64,000 nt of DNA from Hermatobates lingyangjiaoensis (GCA_026182355.1 JAPFBL010000104.1:3465501-3529500), one strand, 5' to 3'; shown: positions 1 to 11,543, counted from the first letter of the stretch. Program-made: numbers and translations. Notes: generated by a model not told the origin, from the sequence alone.

Positions 1-7
1 TTATTTT

Positions 8-9
<2 letters not shown>

Positions 10-45
<36 letters not shown>
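10..45. repeat. (TA)n microsatellite
   Basis: Uninterrupted TA dinucleotides directly adjoining the family-A PLE tail palindrome at 46-122. It is the first of about 30 such tracts in the window; nearly all of them touch a PLE-derived end. Confidence 0.95.
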
Positions 46-48
<3 letters not shown>

Positions 49-122
49 GATCAAACCACAATAAGAAATGGGGAAAAAAGATATTAGTCTTTTTTCCCAT
101 TTCTTATTGTCGTTTGATCATT
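46..122. repeat. Palindrome made of two inverted PLE family-A tails
   Basis: The left arm starts AATGATCAAACCACAATAAG and the right arm is its inverted complement ending in GTTTGATCATT, with a few mismatches. The centre holds GGGAAAAAAGA / TCTTTTTTCCC. The same tail follows the hammerhead-like motif of family A elsewhere (for example 21423-21460), so this is a pair of 3' tails without the ribozyme core. A (TA)n tract lies on the left only. Confidence 0.7.
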
Positions 123-125
123 GGT

Positions 126-840
126 TGTTATGTCAAGTCTTGTTATATATTCATATATATAAATTTAAAAATATCATTGAAGAATAAAGTGTCTTCAGTT
201 TTGAGGATCATTTGAAAAGAACGTGTTCTTTTCTTCTAAATACTTTACGGTGTTGAAAAGGTAACTGAAAAATTAACTCTTCCAAGGTCATCTTAAGAAA
301 AACTTTTAACACAAAAGAACTTTTCTTGATTAATGGAGCTTTCAGACTCACTATTAATCTTCAGGGTTAACAAACATTAATATTATAATAACAAATAATA
401 AAACAAGTAAATGAGTAAAAAGAGTTTGTTGAGAAACAATGATACAAATAGCTTAAGGAAAAGAGTGATAACAGAAAGCCATATGCACTACGCAAGCGCT
501 CCTGGCGTTCAGAGAGTGAACTAAATATATCATGTTTCTTGAATTTAAATTTAGGATCGATAATCCTTGCACTGGGGATAACGAACCTGTCATTCATCTG
601 ACTATTCAGCAAATGATATTATTCTTTGATAATCAAAGCCTCCAAAATTTCTAGTCAGACGGATGCCATGTTCGTTTTCCATATGTTTCTTAGGTGCTCC
701 AGCGGATAGGTGAAGTGTAATATGCCTGGATAACTTCGTTGTATTCATTCCAATATGCCTTGAAGGTGGTTAGAATAGTCGCCAGGAATAGACTAGAAGA
801 GAGGGCGAAGTGAGAGAAATCTCCCCACGTCAAAGAACGG
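126..840. other. AT-rich sequence without recognised gene
   Basis: No ORF with recognisable protein similarity, RNA gene or repeat could be assigned. Short ORFs here are low-complexity or lack any family motif. Confidence 0.5.
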
Positions 841-882
841 AGCGCGATATATATATATGTATATATACATATATATAAATAT

Positions 883-926
<44 letters not shown>

Positions 927-963
927 GACAAAGAAACATAGAGAAATCAAAAGAACACACTAA

Positions 964-1001
964 CAGTCTCTAATTTTTGGTTTGAACCGTCTTCAGGAGA
1001 G
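964..1001 (-). ncRNA. Hammerhead-ribozyme-like motif, family C
   Basis: On the minus strand: CTCTCCTGAAGA, then C plus a GGTT/AACC stem II, then AAAA in place of GAAA, then ATTAGAGA. UCUC and GAGA can form stem I. The GAAA box is mutated here, so activity is unlikely in this copy. Its plus-strand partner is at 1031-1066. Confidence 0.5.
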
Positions 1002-1030
1002 GTTTTCAGGTCTTCAGGAGGAGAACCGTC

Positions 1031-1066
1031 TCTCCTGAAGACGGCTCAAATCGAAAATTAGAGACT
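1031..1066 (+). ncRNA. Hammerhead-ribozyme-like motif, family C
   Basis: Core CTGAAGA is followed by C, a GGCTCAAATC stem-loop, GAAA, then ATTAGAGA. The flanking TCTC and GAGA pair as stem I. Stem III is reduced to the AAUU segment with no loop, so any activity would probably need a dimer. Known basis: PLE terminal repeats carry hammerhead motifs. Cleavage is inference. Confidence 0.5.
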
Positions 1067-1150
1067 GTGAGTGTGGTGTTTTGATTTCTCTTTTCTTTGT
1101 CTATATTGAACTATATTTGTCCGTTTTGGGTCGTATTTCCAACGAAAAAG

Positions 1151-1192
<42 letters not shown>

Positions 1193-1218
1193 AAAATTTG
1201 GAAGCAGTCCTTCTTTTA

Positions 1219-1350
1219 AGCATATTTCGTTGAACAGCTGACCGTATTTCGCTGATGTCATTTCTTCACTAGTTGTTCAAGGTTTTAAACCTTGAAAAAC
1301 TAGTGAAGAAAATGACATCAGCAAAATACGTCATCTGTATCTGTTCAACG

Positions 1351-1356
<6 letters not shown>
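1219..1356. repeat. Palindrome between two (TA)n tracts (family E)
   Basis: The left arm (CATATTTCGTTGAACAG through CAAGGTTT) is the inverted complement of the right arm (AAACCTTGAAAAACTAG through GTTCAACGAAATAT), with a short AAACC/GGTTT centre. (TA)n lies left at 1153-1187 and right at 1355-1398. It contains GCTGATGTCATTTTC but no clear GAAA box, so no ribozyme is called. Confidence 0.75.

Positions 1357-1398
<42 letters not shown>
1355..1398. repeat. (TA)n shared by two convergent PLE ends
   Basis: The tract is flanked on the left by the family E palindrome and on the right by the minus-strand tail of a family B PLE (tail contains CAATAAACACGTGATG). Both elements end on this one tract. 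Confidence 0.85.
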
Positions 1399-1401
<3 letters not shown>

Positions 1402-1482
1402 TGCAGATAAATCACAATAAACACGTGATGCAATCAATGAAAACAAACCACAAGGAAAAAAAAGAAAACAGATGGAAAAAAT

Positions 1483-1518
1483 GCTCTGAGGCCTTTCAAT
1501 TTATGTCATCAGAGAGCA
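1483..1518 (-). ncRNA. Hammerhead-ribozyme-like motif, family B
   Basis: On minus: TGCTCT, CTGATGA, a poor stem II (CATAAATT), GAAA, GGCCTC, AGAGCA. Stem I is a perfect 6 bp helix, TGCTCT with AGAGCA. Stem III is one G-C pair with a GC loop, and cleavage would follow CUC. The weak stem II is the main doubt. Related copies are at 6044, 48716, 48935 and (degenerate) near 63470. Confidence 0.6.
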
Positions 1519-1858
1519 AACAAGGTAAGAACTAGAAAGTAACATAAAAGGTATGTACAAGGAAGGTAACTAAACAGCTGGGAAAACAAGAGTCGAAAAG
1601 GCATAATAAGAGAAAAACAAAAAATACCCAATACAATTAAACAATGCAAAATGAACAATAAGAAAATTAATTAAAATAAAAATATAAAAATATAAATAGA
1701 ATAAGAAACAAGTGTTATATATAATTCCTAACTATAAACAATATATAATAAATATAAACAAATAGATACAAATTAAATTAATGCAATATCAAAAAATAAA
1801 CAATATTAAATTATTAACAAAACAAGAATACATGAGAAAGTAATAAGTCAAATAAAAA

Positions 1859-2188
1859 TTATGTTCTATTATTAGAATCCACAATCTGGTCAGAGTTCAT
1901 GTTCAACGTTGCAAGTACATTTTGAAGGTCACCCACAGGACCAATTTGCCTAACTATACCTTCAATTAAAATTTCATCCAATCTAAAAAGCCCATGACTT
2001 ATATTTATTAGTTTATCAAAATTATACTTAATTAGGGCACTTTCTACTAAGTTCCTTTCCACATCAGATGAGAGAAATATCAATTCTTTGGAATCTTCCC
2101 ATTTTATTGAATGATTTTTTGAATTAATATGTTGGAACAAGGCACTTGATTCTTCTTGCCGCCTAATAGTGTATTTATGTTGCTTCAC
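1859..2188 (-). pseudogene. Penelope-like element GIY-YIG endonuclease C-terminal fragment
   Basis: The 109-residue ORF begins KQHKYTIRRQEESSALFQHI, then NSKNHSIKW, and later VERNLVESALIKYNF and NISHGLFRLDEI. This is the part of the PLE endonuclease after the GIY-YIG core: an R/E-rich helix, the H...NH.I.W segment and the conserved C-terminal NIS.GLF.LD block, also seen at 5877-5945 and 21100-21170. The GIY and YIG motifs and the whole RT lie upstream and are absent. It is a truncated, probably inactive copy, though open from its first Met to the stop. Confidence 0.75.
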
Positions 2189-2215
2189 TCTAGTAATATA
2201 TATATATAGATATTA

Positions 2216-2218
<3 letters not shown>

Positions 2219-2264
<46 letters not shown>

Positions 2265-2265
2265 G

Positions 2266-2342
<77 letters not shown>
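2219..2342. repeat. Compound (TA)n-(GA)n microsatellite
   Basis: Two (TA)n runs separated by a short interruption near 2258-2270, followed by about 16 GA units from 2311. Confidence 0.95.
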
Positions 2343-2344
<2 letters not shown>

Positions 2345-2345
<1 letters not shown>

Positions 2346-3355
2346 AAATGTGAAGTGTGTGAGAATAAGTGTGTATATATGTATGTGTGTGCATAACTGT
2401 CAATAATCATTCTTGACTTGATAACCAAAGAAATCACCACAAGAGGTACTAAAGGAAATTGAAAATGCCTTTTAAAACAACTTTAAATGTTGCCACATTC
2501 TCAAATAAACTCAATGGAACGTGATAAAGAACGTAAAGGTTTACTGCATTTACCCCTAAATAATTTCACATTATCATCTATGGTCTTATTTGTACTAAGT
2601 CATTGTGTACATTATACACAGTATAAATTTTAACAAACCTTATTATGGAACTACATGAAAGTTAGACACTTTAAGACATATATGATACAGGCAATATATC
2701 TCCTCTGTGAAATGTTACAGGACTCCCTAAACTAATGTCCAGATAGATGGAAGACAGATAGAAGGGGGAAGAAACAAAGTGACTGGATGGGTGCTGGCGA
2801 GTGGCCAAGCAGGTAGCCCAACTCTCCATTATGCAATGCCCATTGTCCAGGCACAACCATTATTTACTTGCTGCAAAAACAAGACACACCAACAAAAGCC
2901 CTCATCAATCGCACAGTACTCGCTCAACATACCATCTCGCTTTTGTTCATTCAACTTTTGATTTCAGGGGAGGGGGGGGGGGATCACTGAGCATACTGAT
3001 CGAACACTACAACTCCGATCGTCAATGTATAAACACACATGCGAATATTTCTATTTTCAATAACTTCGACATCGTATTCTAAAAAAGTCAGCATTGTTTA
3101 AATGGAATCTGTTGTAGTGGATTGGGTTATATATTTACTCTACTGCAACCAAGAAATAGGTTAGAAATTATTAACTTCAGAAAATAATTATGTATGATTA
3201 CTACTTATAAATAAAGAATTATTCATCTGAAATGCAAACAGTTTCACGTAGTATTTCTTTAACATATTTCTGTCAATTGCATTGTTTTTACATAAAAGAT
3301 ACAGAAATCATAGTGAAATTCAAAAATACTGAAAACTCACTGAAACTACGCATAA
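2345..3355. other. No gene recognised
   Basis: A less AT-rich patch around 2770-2980 contains overlapping short ORFs in several frames and a G10 run near 2970, but no recognisable protein family or RNA gene. Confidence 0.4.
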
Positions 3356-3375
3356 TATATATATATATATATATA

Positions 3376-3446
3376 TAGGTGTGTTATCTAATCGGGATTC
3401 GGTAAAAAAAAAAATTGACCGAATCCCCATTAGATAACACACCTAT
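3376..3446. repeat. Short palindrome between (TA)n tracts (family F)
   Basis: ATAGGTGTGTTATCTAATCG followed by GGATTCGGT, an A-rich loop, then the inverted complement ending AGATAACACACCTAT. The same ATCGGGATTCGGTCAATTTT segment occurs at about 46300, and a diverged form at about 5135. (TA)n occurs at 3357-3376 and 3481-3504. Confidence 0.8.
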
Positions 3447-3509
3447 TCTATCAAACGCTCAATATATTATTGAATCTGTTGTATATATATATATATATAT
3501 ATATAAACG

Positions 3510-5110
3510 AAAATATACTTGTTTGGAAAACGCAAAGAGAAATTTCTTAATTTATCTTCTGATGTTCTGGTTTGACCATTTGCATTGAAAACTGCATACA
3601 TCAGTCTTGCATAAGATTACAAAAAAATTCAGTGCAAACATGAAAAAGTAAAAATTTGTTCAATTCTTTTCTATAAATATTGGTACATGGACACATAGCA
3701 CTCATGATTTTAAAGAAAAAGACAAAGTAGTTACAAATTTATACATTTACAGAGTTAAATATATTTACTTTGTTAACAGATATTTAACATATTTCCAAAG
3801 TTAAAAACATTTAAAAATAAAGACCTCTAAATGGTTTTGACTTACATGAACCTATGAATGACATACAATATTAGCCAAATAAAAAATAGAAAATGACTGG
3901 AATAACTAACAAACAAGAAACTTCCAAGAATGCTAGACCTAATCAGTATGCTGTTGACTATGGTTGTATTTCAAAACTTGTGAAGTGAAGAGGTGAATTT
4001 GAAAGGTATGATAAATAATCTTGCTACTTGTTTTGGTTTATTAATAGCAAGAATAATTAATGCAATGCTGACATCTCATAGACCTGCAGCTGAATGTTTT
4101 ACGAGGAATACAGTTTGTAAGGTTTTTCTCTCTCTTACATAAAAATGTTTGAAACCCAATGTAAGCTACCATCTTTGAATCACAATTACAAATAAAAAGC
4201 ATCTATTGATTGTAATTCATGAAAAAAATATAGCATTGCAAATCTTTTTTTTAACAGAAGAATTATAGAACTACGAGTGCTGAGAGGTAAGGTAACAAAA
4301 ATAGGAATTAAAAAAAGATTACCCTGTAACCTTTTACAGGTATGATACAGTATGATAAATATTTGCAACGATTTTTCATTTGAGGCCATATTTAATGTTT
4401 TTACAGTCACGGGTTGATTAAAAATGTATGCCACCACGGTATTCCCCACAATATAGAGAACTTGAACAAGATCGAAGTATTGAGCAGTATAGAGTTACTT
4501 CGGCAAACTGCAATTTATATCAATAAGCATGAGTTGTAGCATTACATATTAATCTAGACTCATCTGAATAATTGAGGAATATTAGTAAGACTTATGTGAG
4601 CTTTACGATTAACTTCTTATATATTATAAGGGACTATTAATTCAAGACAATCTTTTTCCAAGATTAAAGGATCTGGTTCTTAAGACGAAGGAGAAACCAT
4701 TACGTACAATCTGCCAAATTGAATTACCAACAAATAAAATATTAACTTCCAACAGTGTTATCTTAAGACTAAATATGAAGCATACAGAAGATAATACGTT
4801 ATTAAAAAGGAAGGGAAAATAAGGTTTTATCAGATGTAGTTAATTTATAATTACTATGCGGAAAAAGTTTTTAAAAATTAATTTATAATTACTTTGTTTA
4901 AAGAGTTTGAACTATCACTGAAGGAAGAAAATATTCAACAAATCATCAATATGCATCATGAGATTAGTATTACTATTGGAATAATTCATATTTAGCAAAA
5001 ATAATTTATTATAATCTTGTTATTGCATAATTGAAAGCAATTATGAAATTATTTGTTATTTTCTAGACCACTCATATTAGTTGGAAGATCTTAATCTAAA
5101 TTTGAATGTG
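3510..5110. other. No gene recognised
   Basis: AT-rich sequence. The ORFs seen are short and without recognisable motifs. Confidence 0.45.
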
Positions 5111-5449
5111 TTATATATTAGGTATGTTCTCTAATCGAGATTCGATCAATTTTCTAAGATAAAAAATAAAAACTCTCGTTGCCAACGTTTCGGTTTTATT
5201 TAAAACCTTTTTCATAGGGCTACAAAAAAATAATAATAAGAAATCACATATCAACATCAAACATATACACAATATGAAAATGGATTGTTACAACTTATAA
5301 ATATTACAAGCAGAAGTATTTCAGAGATACATAAAACAATATTACTTACAGAAGTTAGAATTTTCTAACTAAGAAAATGAAATTTACATTATTTAAAGGA
5401 ACAACAATGTTAACCGGACAAAACCTTCGACTAGAATAATAAGATAACA

Positions 5450-5722
5450 TTACAAATATTACTTGTGAAGCAGAGAAAGATGGAAATCTGCCATTTTTAG
5501 ATGTGAAAGTTATAAGAGGTGAAAATGGCAATATCTTAACGGATTGGTTTAAAAAACCTACCAGTGCTGGAAGAATCCTGAACAACTATTCTTCTCATGC
5601 TATAAACAAAATATTAAATTGCGTCCAAAATTTGGTTAAAAAAGTTATTGAAATAAGTAGTCCATGTTTTCTAAATGAAAATAAGAAAAGGATGAATTTA
5701 TTGTTACAGAAAAATTGTTAAC
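5450..5722 (+). pseudogene. Penelope-like RT C-terminal fragment
   Basis: Translation includes ITCEAEKDGNLPFLDVKVI, then GNILTDWFKKPTSAGRILNN, SSHAINKILNCVQNLVKKV. This matches the PLE RT block after the YxDD box: E.G.LPFLD, a KPT motif and a conserved helix around ...NLV.K.... The catalytic YVDD is upstream and not recoverable here. The opposite-strand ORF in this region is a shadow. Confidence 0.7.
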
Positions 5723-5876
5723 CGAAGAACTTAGTTGAACGATATTGGTTAAGATATATAAGGCAGTAACCAGCATATTCAAATGAAGAATATGCTGAGC
5801 TGGAAATTATAAATAGAAAGTATTTCAAATTTAGTTAATTTTTTTTAACGATTCCTTCAATTAGAAATAAGCTTTT

Positions 5877-5945
5877 GAAAGAGCTTAATCAACACCAGTC
5901 GAGGCCTTTTTAAATTGAATGAATTTCTAATTTAAGGAATCGTAA
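5877..5945 (+). pseudogene. Penelope-like endonuclease C-terminus remnant
   Basis: Reads INTSRGLFKLNEFLI-stop-GIVKGN, which aligns with NISHGLFRLDEILIEGIVRQ of the 1859-2188 copy. One in-frame stop. It lies directly upstream of the hammerhead-like motif at 6044. A 15-20 bp inverted repeat (ACGATTCCTTCAATTAGAAAT and its complement) spans 5848-5943. Confidence 0.6.
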
Positions 5946-6043
5946 AAGGAAATCTAATATAATGGGGAAAATACTGTCAGTAATGCCAATCTTCATTCAA
6001 TTTTAAATCAAAATTCATAACCTGCCCACAACTTATATTCACT

Positions 6044-6081
6044 TGCTCTCTAACGACATGACAAACGAAAGGCCTCAGAGG
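6044..6081 (+). ncRNA. Hammerhead-ribozyme-like motif, family B
   Basis: TGCTCT, CTAACGA (core G5 to A), CATGACAAAC, GAAA, GGCCTC, AGAG. Stem I pairs GCTCT with AGAG. The mutated core box suggests loss of activity. Position relative to the upstream endonuclease remnant and downstream (TA)n is the same as in the 1483-1518 copy. Confidence 0.5.
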
Positions 6082-6587
6082 GATTATCTTCAATCGTTTG
6101 TGGTGAGTTACCTGTATATATATATATATATATATATATATCATTAAGCTAGTGACCACTGATGACCGTAGTTTGACATTAAGAGCGTCTGAGGAGGCCC
6201 ACATATGGTTATTGGGGGCCCGATCAGATCCCGGTTTAAATCAGAAGCGTTAACTTTTATTTGTTTTTCCTTTTATTTTTAACTTATTTATTCGTATTCA
6301 TATATATATATTTTTTTTCCCTTTTTCTTCCTTTTTTATTATATTATATATATATATATTTATTTTATTATTATATATTTTTTTTATTATTTTCTTTTTT
6401 ATAATATTTAATTTATAATTTTTAATTTTATATTTTTATCTATTGTTTTTGCTTTCTCCGTTCTCCGACGTTTAGTGCCTAGCTCCTTTTTTACGCTAGT
6501 GCTGCTCTCTTCGGTTGACTCTTTCTTCATTCGCGCTCCGTTCTTCGACGTGAGGAGATCTCTCTCACTTCGTCCTCTCTTCAAGTC

Positions 6588-6630
6588 TACTCTCCTGATG
6601 ACGAACAACAGTTCGAAATATTGAATTCTG
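6588..6630 (+). ncRNA. Hammerhead-ribozyme-like motif
   Basis: CTGATGA, then C, a GAAC-AACA-GTTC stem-loop, GAAA, TATTGAATTC. Core boxes are intact and stem II is a 4 bp perfect helix. Stem I is not obvious. A (TA)n tract follows at 6685-6710 after a roughly 60 bp tail, the spacing seen in the other families. Confidence 0.5.
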
Positions 6631-6677
6631 TAAGTTATCTTTGTATTGTCATTTCTGTGTCGTGCTTTGTGTAATTT

Positions 6678-6715
<38 letters not shown>

Positions 6716-6719
6716 AATC

Positions 6720-7919
6720 AAATTTATACATATTAAGGACAACTTGTGAATCCAGTGAAGCACGGAGGGGAGGAAAGTAATGAGAAATACGGAGTGGCCA
6801 ACCCAGCATCTAATGAGAAAGAAAGACAGGCGACAACTTGCCTGGGAATTTTCTTTATCTAACACCCATCCATTATTAGTAAAATCAGGATTCAAGGTAA
6901 TAATTTTATTATTTTTTTTACAAAACACGATTCAAAGCTGGTTTGTTTAAGGATGGACTTTTTATAAACTATACTATAACTTGTTCCCAGTTCATAGAGT
7001 GGAAACAAGTTTAACTAGCTAAATACACTAGTTTTCAGAAGAAACATTTCATTTTTTTCTACTTTTAACACAATTTTATGCTGTCTAATTCATGAATCTT
7101 GCCATTTCTTATACTAATTAAGTCTACAATCTTGATAAGAAATAGAATATACGCACCCATCCTTACGACTAACCGACTGCTTTACATGGGAATAGTAACA
7201 ATAAATTTCCACATGAGTTGGGTTCTTTAAACACCAAATACCAAACCATCACAACTTTATTCAAAAGTACATCATAATGCAAAAAGTCCTCAAAAAGCCA
7301 TTACTGTATAATTAGCCCCAACTAATAGCATTCGTTCCTTTACTCTATTATTTAATAGTTTCTTTAGGTTAGAAAGCATGTCTCAAATAAAGGCAATTGA
7401 AGCTGACAGCAAGATAAAAGACAGACACGTGATCGTGAAGAATAATAGACATACAATGCCAATGAAATATCAAACGAAATTCCTTCACATTGCAACAGGA
7501 ACGTAATAAAGACAAACGTGGAGTATTATGAAACTGTTACGATTAAATCCACAAAATAATAAAATCTTCACATTTTTTACACCTCATGATGATAGTATTA
7601 ATTTATATTTTACATTCATGTTTGAAATTATAATTTATATTGTTGTTTATAGCATACTGGTATTTGAAATTTGTATATAAATAACTGGCAGATGGGAGAT
7701 GGAATGCATGTTTTTACAAAAGCACAGAAGTGTTACTCTGTGATACAACTAAAACGTGCTTGGTCTTACTTTGTCATTTCTTCTGAAGAAGGATTTCCTT
7801 TAATTTCCTTAATCTGTTTGTTACTCTTCTCCAATTTTGAACTAGTGATATATATTTAATTAAACTAAAATAATATATTCAAGTAGTATCAAAATTTCTT
7901 TACACTCATGGTGCTGACG

Positions 7920-7950
<31 letters not shown>

Positions 7951-8030
7951 TTATAACTGCAAGATTACAGTATTTAAAATAAAAATGCAATTAATTATTA
8001 CCATTACCTAAAAGATATCCATTGAAATCT
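6720..8030. other. No gene recognised
   Basis: AT-rich sequence with a (TA)n tract at 7919-7945. No recognisable coding or RNA feature. Confidence 0.45.
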
Positions 8031-8049
8031 TACCCAGAAAGTGTTTAAA

Positions 8050-8525
8050 ATGAGGTAAGAGGTCAGGTGATACTAGTTTATGTTGTTCTATCGGCCAGTT
8101 CTGTCCTGTAGTCATGGTAAATAGAATTGAGTTTCGTCGGTATGGATCCAATAGTGGACAGTGGTATATTAAGTGACACCATGTCTGGTCAGTAAGTCCG
8201 TCACATGCACAACTTTAATTTTGAATAATATGAAATATTTTCAGGTTGTCCAGTCCTGCCATGTCCACTCAGTACTTGAGTCAGTCTGTAGTCAATTTGC
8301 CAGCTGTCTAGATTCTTCCTGGTCCGTACGGTTGGAAAATATTGCCGTGTTTCTCTTCCTTTATTGATGTCATTCTAGTCTTTTCCCAACCTTTCATCTG
8401 TTATTCCTCTCAGCTTCTGCTTTAAGTATTATCTAGGTGCTGCCATGTAGCTCAATGCCAGATTCTCCTCTACCGCAGCTTCCTTAGCCAAACTGTCTGC
8501 CAGCACATTCCCAAATGTTCACACC
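8050..8525 (-). pseudogene. LINE RNase H and C-terminal domain remnant
   Basis: On minus, reading from 8520 downwards: GNVLADSLAKEAAVEENLAL (the RNase H G-N-..AD.LAK.A motif), and after several disruptions YRLTQVLSGHG, then LTDQTWCHLIYHCPLL. These are the RNase H tail and the conserved T/SGHG and C..C-type C-terminal region of I/Jockey/R1-like LINE ORF2 proteins. Stops and frameshifts break it. No RT is seen next to it. It is unrelated in detail to the LINE at 36.9-43.9 kb, which has no RNase H after its RT. Confidence 0.65.
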
Positions 8526-8527
8526 AA

Positions 8528-8529
<2 letters not shown>

Positions 8530-8568
<39 letters not shown>
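8530..8568. repeat. (TG)n microsatellite
   Basis: About 19 GT/TG units, immediately beyond the 5' edge of the minus-strand LINE remnant. Confidence 0.95.
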
Positions 8569-8569
<1 letters not shown>

Positions 8570-9446
8570 TTTATGTTTGTGTGGAATCACACATATGACT
8601 ATTTACAAATATTTTACTGCTTGTTAAGTATCCAATGAAAATACTTCATTCTGTTCTTCAATAAGTAAGAAGTGCCAACAATTTTGGAGTGGTTTTCTGT
8701 AGAATAGTTAATTAAGAGCGTGTAAATGAGGTTTATGGTAATTTAATTTTGACTCACTACTCAGTTTGATGTGGCTTTGAAGAGATTTTAATAATTCCTT
8801 TAGTTTATTAGTAGGGGGTTGATATTGGGTGGGCAAAAGTAAACCAGAACTCTGAGGCCGCAGGGTGGACGCTAAATGAGATGTTCTTGGTCAGTTTTTA
8901 TTTAGTCTCTCTGGCAGCTTGATTAAACCTTTCTTGCCTTCTCTGCACAGCTCAATTAGGCTTACCCTGTCCACCTCGGGATTAAACCCACTACGGTCTC
9001 CTACGGATCGCACTAGACTAAATCTGTGTTACAACCTTCATTCTTTTTAGTTCTCCCATGTAAACACAAAACACGAAACCATTCGATTAAATTCACTGTT
9101 TTATGAATACGTTTTAGCAGCATATTGCTTTTTAATTGGGACGTGATTACGTCATGCCGCAAAACATAACCCTCATGATGTAAAAGAAAGAAAGGTTTTA
9201 GATCCTGTATATGAGCTAACCTTGAAGATAAAGTGGCCTCAAAAACCAGTAAATAATGCATGAAAATATAACTATAGGATGGTTTTAAATAGTTATAATT
9301 TAATTCAAACAAATTTTAAAAGTCTTTAAACATTTTTAAGCTCTAAAAGTATTTTATTTACCTAATTATACACTTTTAATATCATAATATTGTATATAAT
9401 TTTTTTATTCTTAATATTTGTTTTCCAAAAAATAAACTTTTGTAAT

Positions 9447-9448
<2 letters not shown>

Positions 9449-9499
<51 letters not shown>
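9449..9499. repeat. (CT)n microsatellite
   Basis: About 25 uninterrupted CT units. Confidence 0.95.
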
Positions 9500-9501
<2 letters not shown>

Positions 9502-11498
9502 GTTAATCGATTGAGATGTAATAAATAATTAATGCATCTCATTAATGATTAATGTTCTTATTAATGCATATTTTACCACCCTCTGTTAAATATCAATGCA
9601 AAGACGAGTCTTTTAAAAGTTCGTCTTTCACCCTTCGGAGTCAGTATTTAATTCCTAAAAGATATTAACTGTACACATCAAACCTTATTATACGACAATG
9701 CCAAACTGAAAAGTCAGAATCAAAGTAATTTATTTTAAAATGGCAAAACGTTCCTTTATTATTTATTATATGCCCTTATAAAAGTGTAATTTTGGTGTTC
9801 AGCTTACTTTTTTTTATCAGGGATAACAGGAACTTAAATATGAAATTCGGTCATTATGGCTCATTTTTTATATAAGATATTCTGTTTTCACCCATAAGCA
9901 AGGTCTGCCCAATATGAAAATCTTATTTTATTTGACTAGGAGGACCCCAAAATTATAATTTCCATACGGAAAGATCATTTCAATATTTTAACCAAAATAC
10001 AATACCTTTAGTTCTCTAACTTTCATATAAAGAGTAATTGAAAGTAAACATTTCGTAAAAAAAAAAGTTACTGTTAAACGTAATCAAACAAAACCAAAAC
10101 AGTTTCTTTGCAAATGCCGAATATTTTACAGATAATTTAGTAAATAACTATATTTTTTACTACAGTCCGTCAAGTAAGTAGTAGCTACTGCACTTACAAA
10201 ATGTCAGTAGTTTTTGTTTACAGGAATAATGGTATTGTTGTAAAACTTCTAGATGTTTTAATTATAAGTCGGCTTCAAGCAGTATTAGAGGGTACAAGTG
10301 GTCTTTTTGGATCCTGCATGAAACTCAGGTCAATGTTAAAGCACCCTGATTATACAAAATAACTATTTGTTTTAAAAGTGTAACAAAAATTAATAATTTG
10401 AAGGTTGAATTAAATTTAAAATCCTCTATAAATATTGTAAAGAATTATCACTTTTTTTAAACAACTTTGAATTATGAATAACCATTATTAATAATTCAAA
10501 ATTATTAACTATTATTAATAATTCACAATTCTCAATATACGTTCATGAAACATGTAACTCTGTTATGGAGTTGTTTGTGAGCTCCGGTTTGTGTAATGTG
10601 ATATCAGCGGTGTGCGAAAAAAAACAACCATACTCAAATACTCAAAAACAGTAAACCAATGATTTCTATCCTATCAAAATGAAATACAAATAGCTGTTTA
10701 TAGATATATGTTATCAAAATTTCATTACTTTTAAAACATTTGAAAAGAATTATCATTAAAAAAAGACTCATTTAAAATTCCTGTGAAAATGACAACTCAA
10801 AATTTTCCCCTTTGCTAGTCCAGTTGGCAAGGAAAGGAATTAAATGGTATTTCAGGACACGCGCCAGGTCAAGGCGTAAATTTCTGAAACCTTAAAGCAG
10901 ATTTAGTAGTAAGATTTAGAGCCTTGGGTCGCAGCACACGTGCCTAATGAAACAAACTAGAACGCTAAAATTAATTGTTAATTAAAAATGAATAACTGCT
11001 ATTTTTTAAAGCTTCTTATTTTATGATTAACTTTCAACCAAGATAGTGTTAATAAATTTTCATTAGATGACCATAACAATTTTTAAACTCCAATAAAAAG
11101 AAAAAAAAGTAAAGTTTATAATAATGGAATTATAGTAACAAACTATTATTTCAACAAAAGCCTTGTAGAAATGTCTGGAAAAGCTATTATCATGCCTTTA
11201 TAACAATATGGTATGTTTATGTTTATTACAATATGGTAGCTTATATAATTACCAGAACACTGCGTGTGATAACTATTCAGAAAAGAAAGTGAAAGGTACA
11301 TTAAATCCATCAAACATATTAAATTTTATTTTTTAAAGCAAATTTTATGACAATATATAAGATTTCATGTTATTATTTAAGTTTGTATAACTAGAAATAT
11401 TGTAATCATGAAATGATTATTTTCTATATTTGCACAGATTTCAATGTATTAATGTTTTCTATGTACAATTTTGAATTTAACTTTGATGGAGTGTTTGC

Positions 11499-11543
<45 letters not shown>

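Larger units (their letters stand above)
926..1103. repeat. Inverted repeat of PLE family C ends
   Basis: The left arm (926-1002) and right arm (1027-1103) are inverted copies that include AGAGACTGT and the CTCCTGAAGACGG core. On the left the arm is bounded by a (TA)n tract (842-923); on the right, further tail sequence leads to another at 1153-1187. The same family occurs at 11762, 18343 and 62550. Confidence 0.75.
1399..2188 (-). mobile_element. 3' part of a Penelope-like element, family B
   Basis: Read on minus: an endonuclease-domain ORF (2188-1859), about 340 bp of AT-rich 3' UTR, a hammerhead-like motif (1518-1483), a roughly 80 bp tail with CACGTGTTTATTGTGATTT, then (TA)n. The RT domain is missing, so this is a 5'-truncated copy. 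Its 5' edge lies at a further (TA)n/(GA)n block at 2219-2342. Confidence 0.75.
5120..6141 (+). mobile_element. Decayed Penelope-like element with inverted 5' end
   Basis: Left part (5120-5225) is a minus-orientation PLE end containing CCAACGTTTCGGTTTTATTT. It is followed on plus by an RT C-terminal fragment (5450-5722), a stop-containing endonuclease C-terminus (5877-5945), a family B hammerhead-like motif (6044-6081) and (TA)n (6115-6141). The order RT, endonuclease, ribozyme, (TA)n matches the element at 1399-2188. The opposite orientation of the left end resembles the fold-back PLE at 21.5-23.5 kb, although the left and right ends belong to different families, so nesting is also possible. 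Confidence 0.6.

Noticed and set aside
46..122. Rho-independent-type terminator or CRISPR-like repeat
   Set aside because: The palindromes are paired transposon ends bracketed by (TA)n in a eukaryotic context; no regularly spaced repeats with unique spacers occur anywhere.
1219..1356. Hammerhead in the family E palindrome
   Set aside because: CTGATGTC resembles the first box, but there is no GAAA box at a suitable distance and no stem I.
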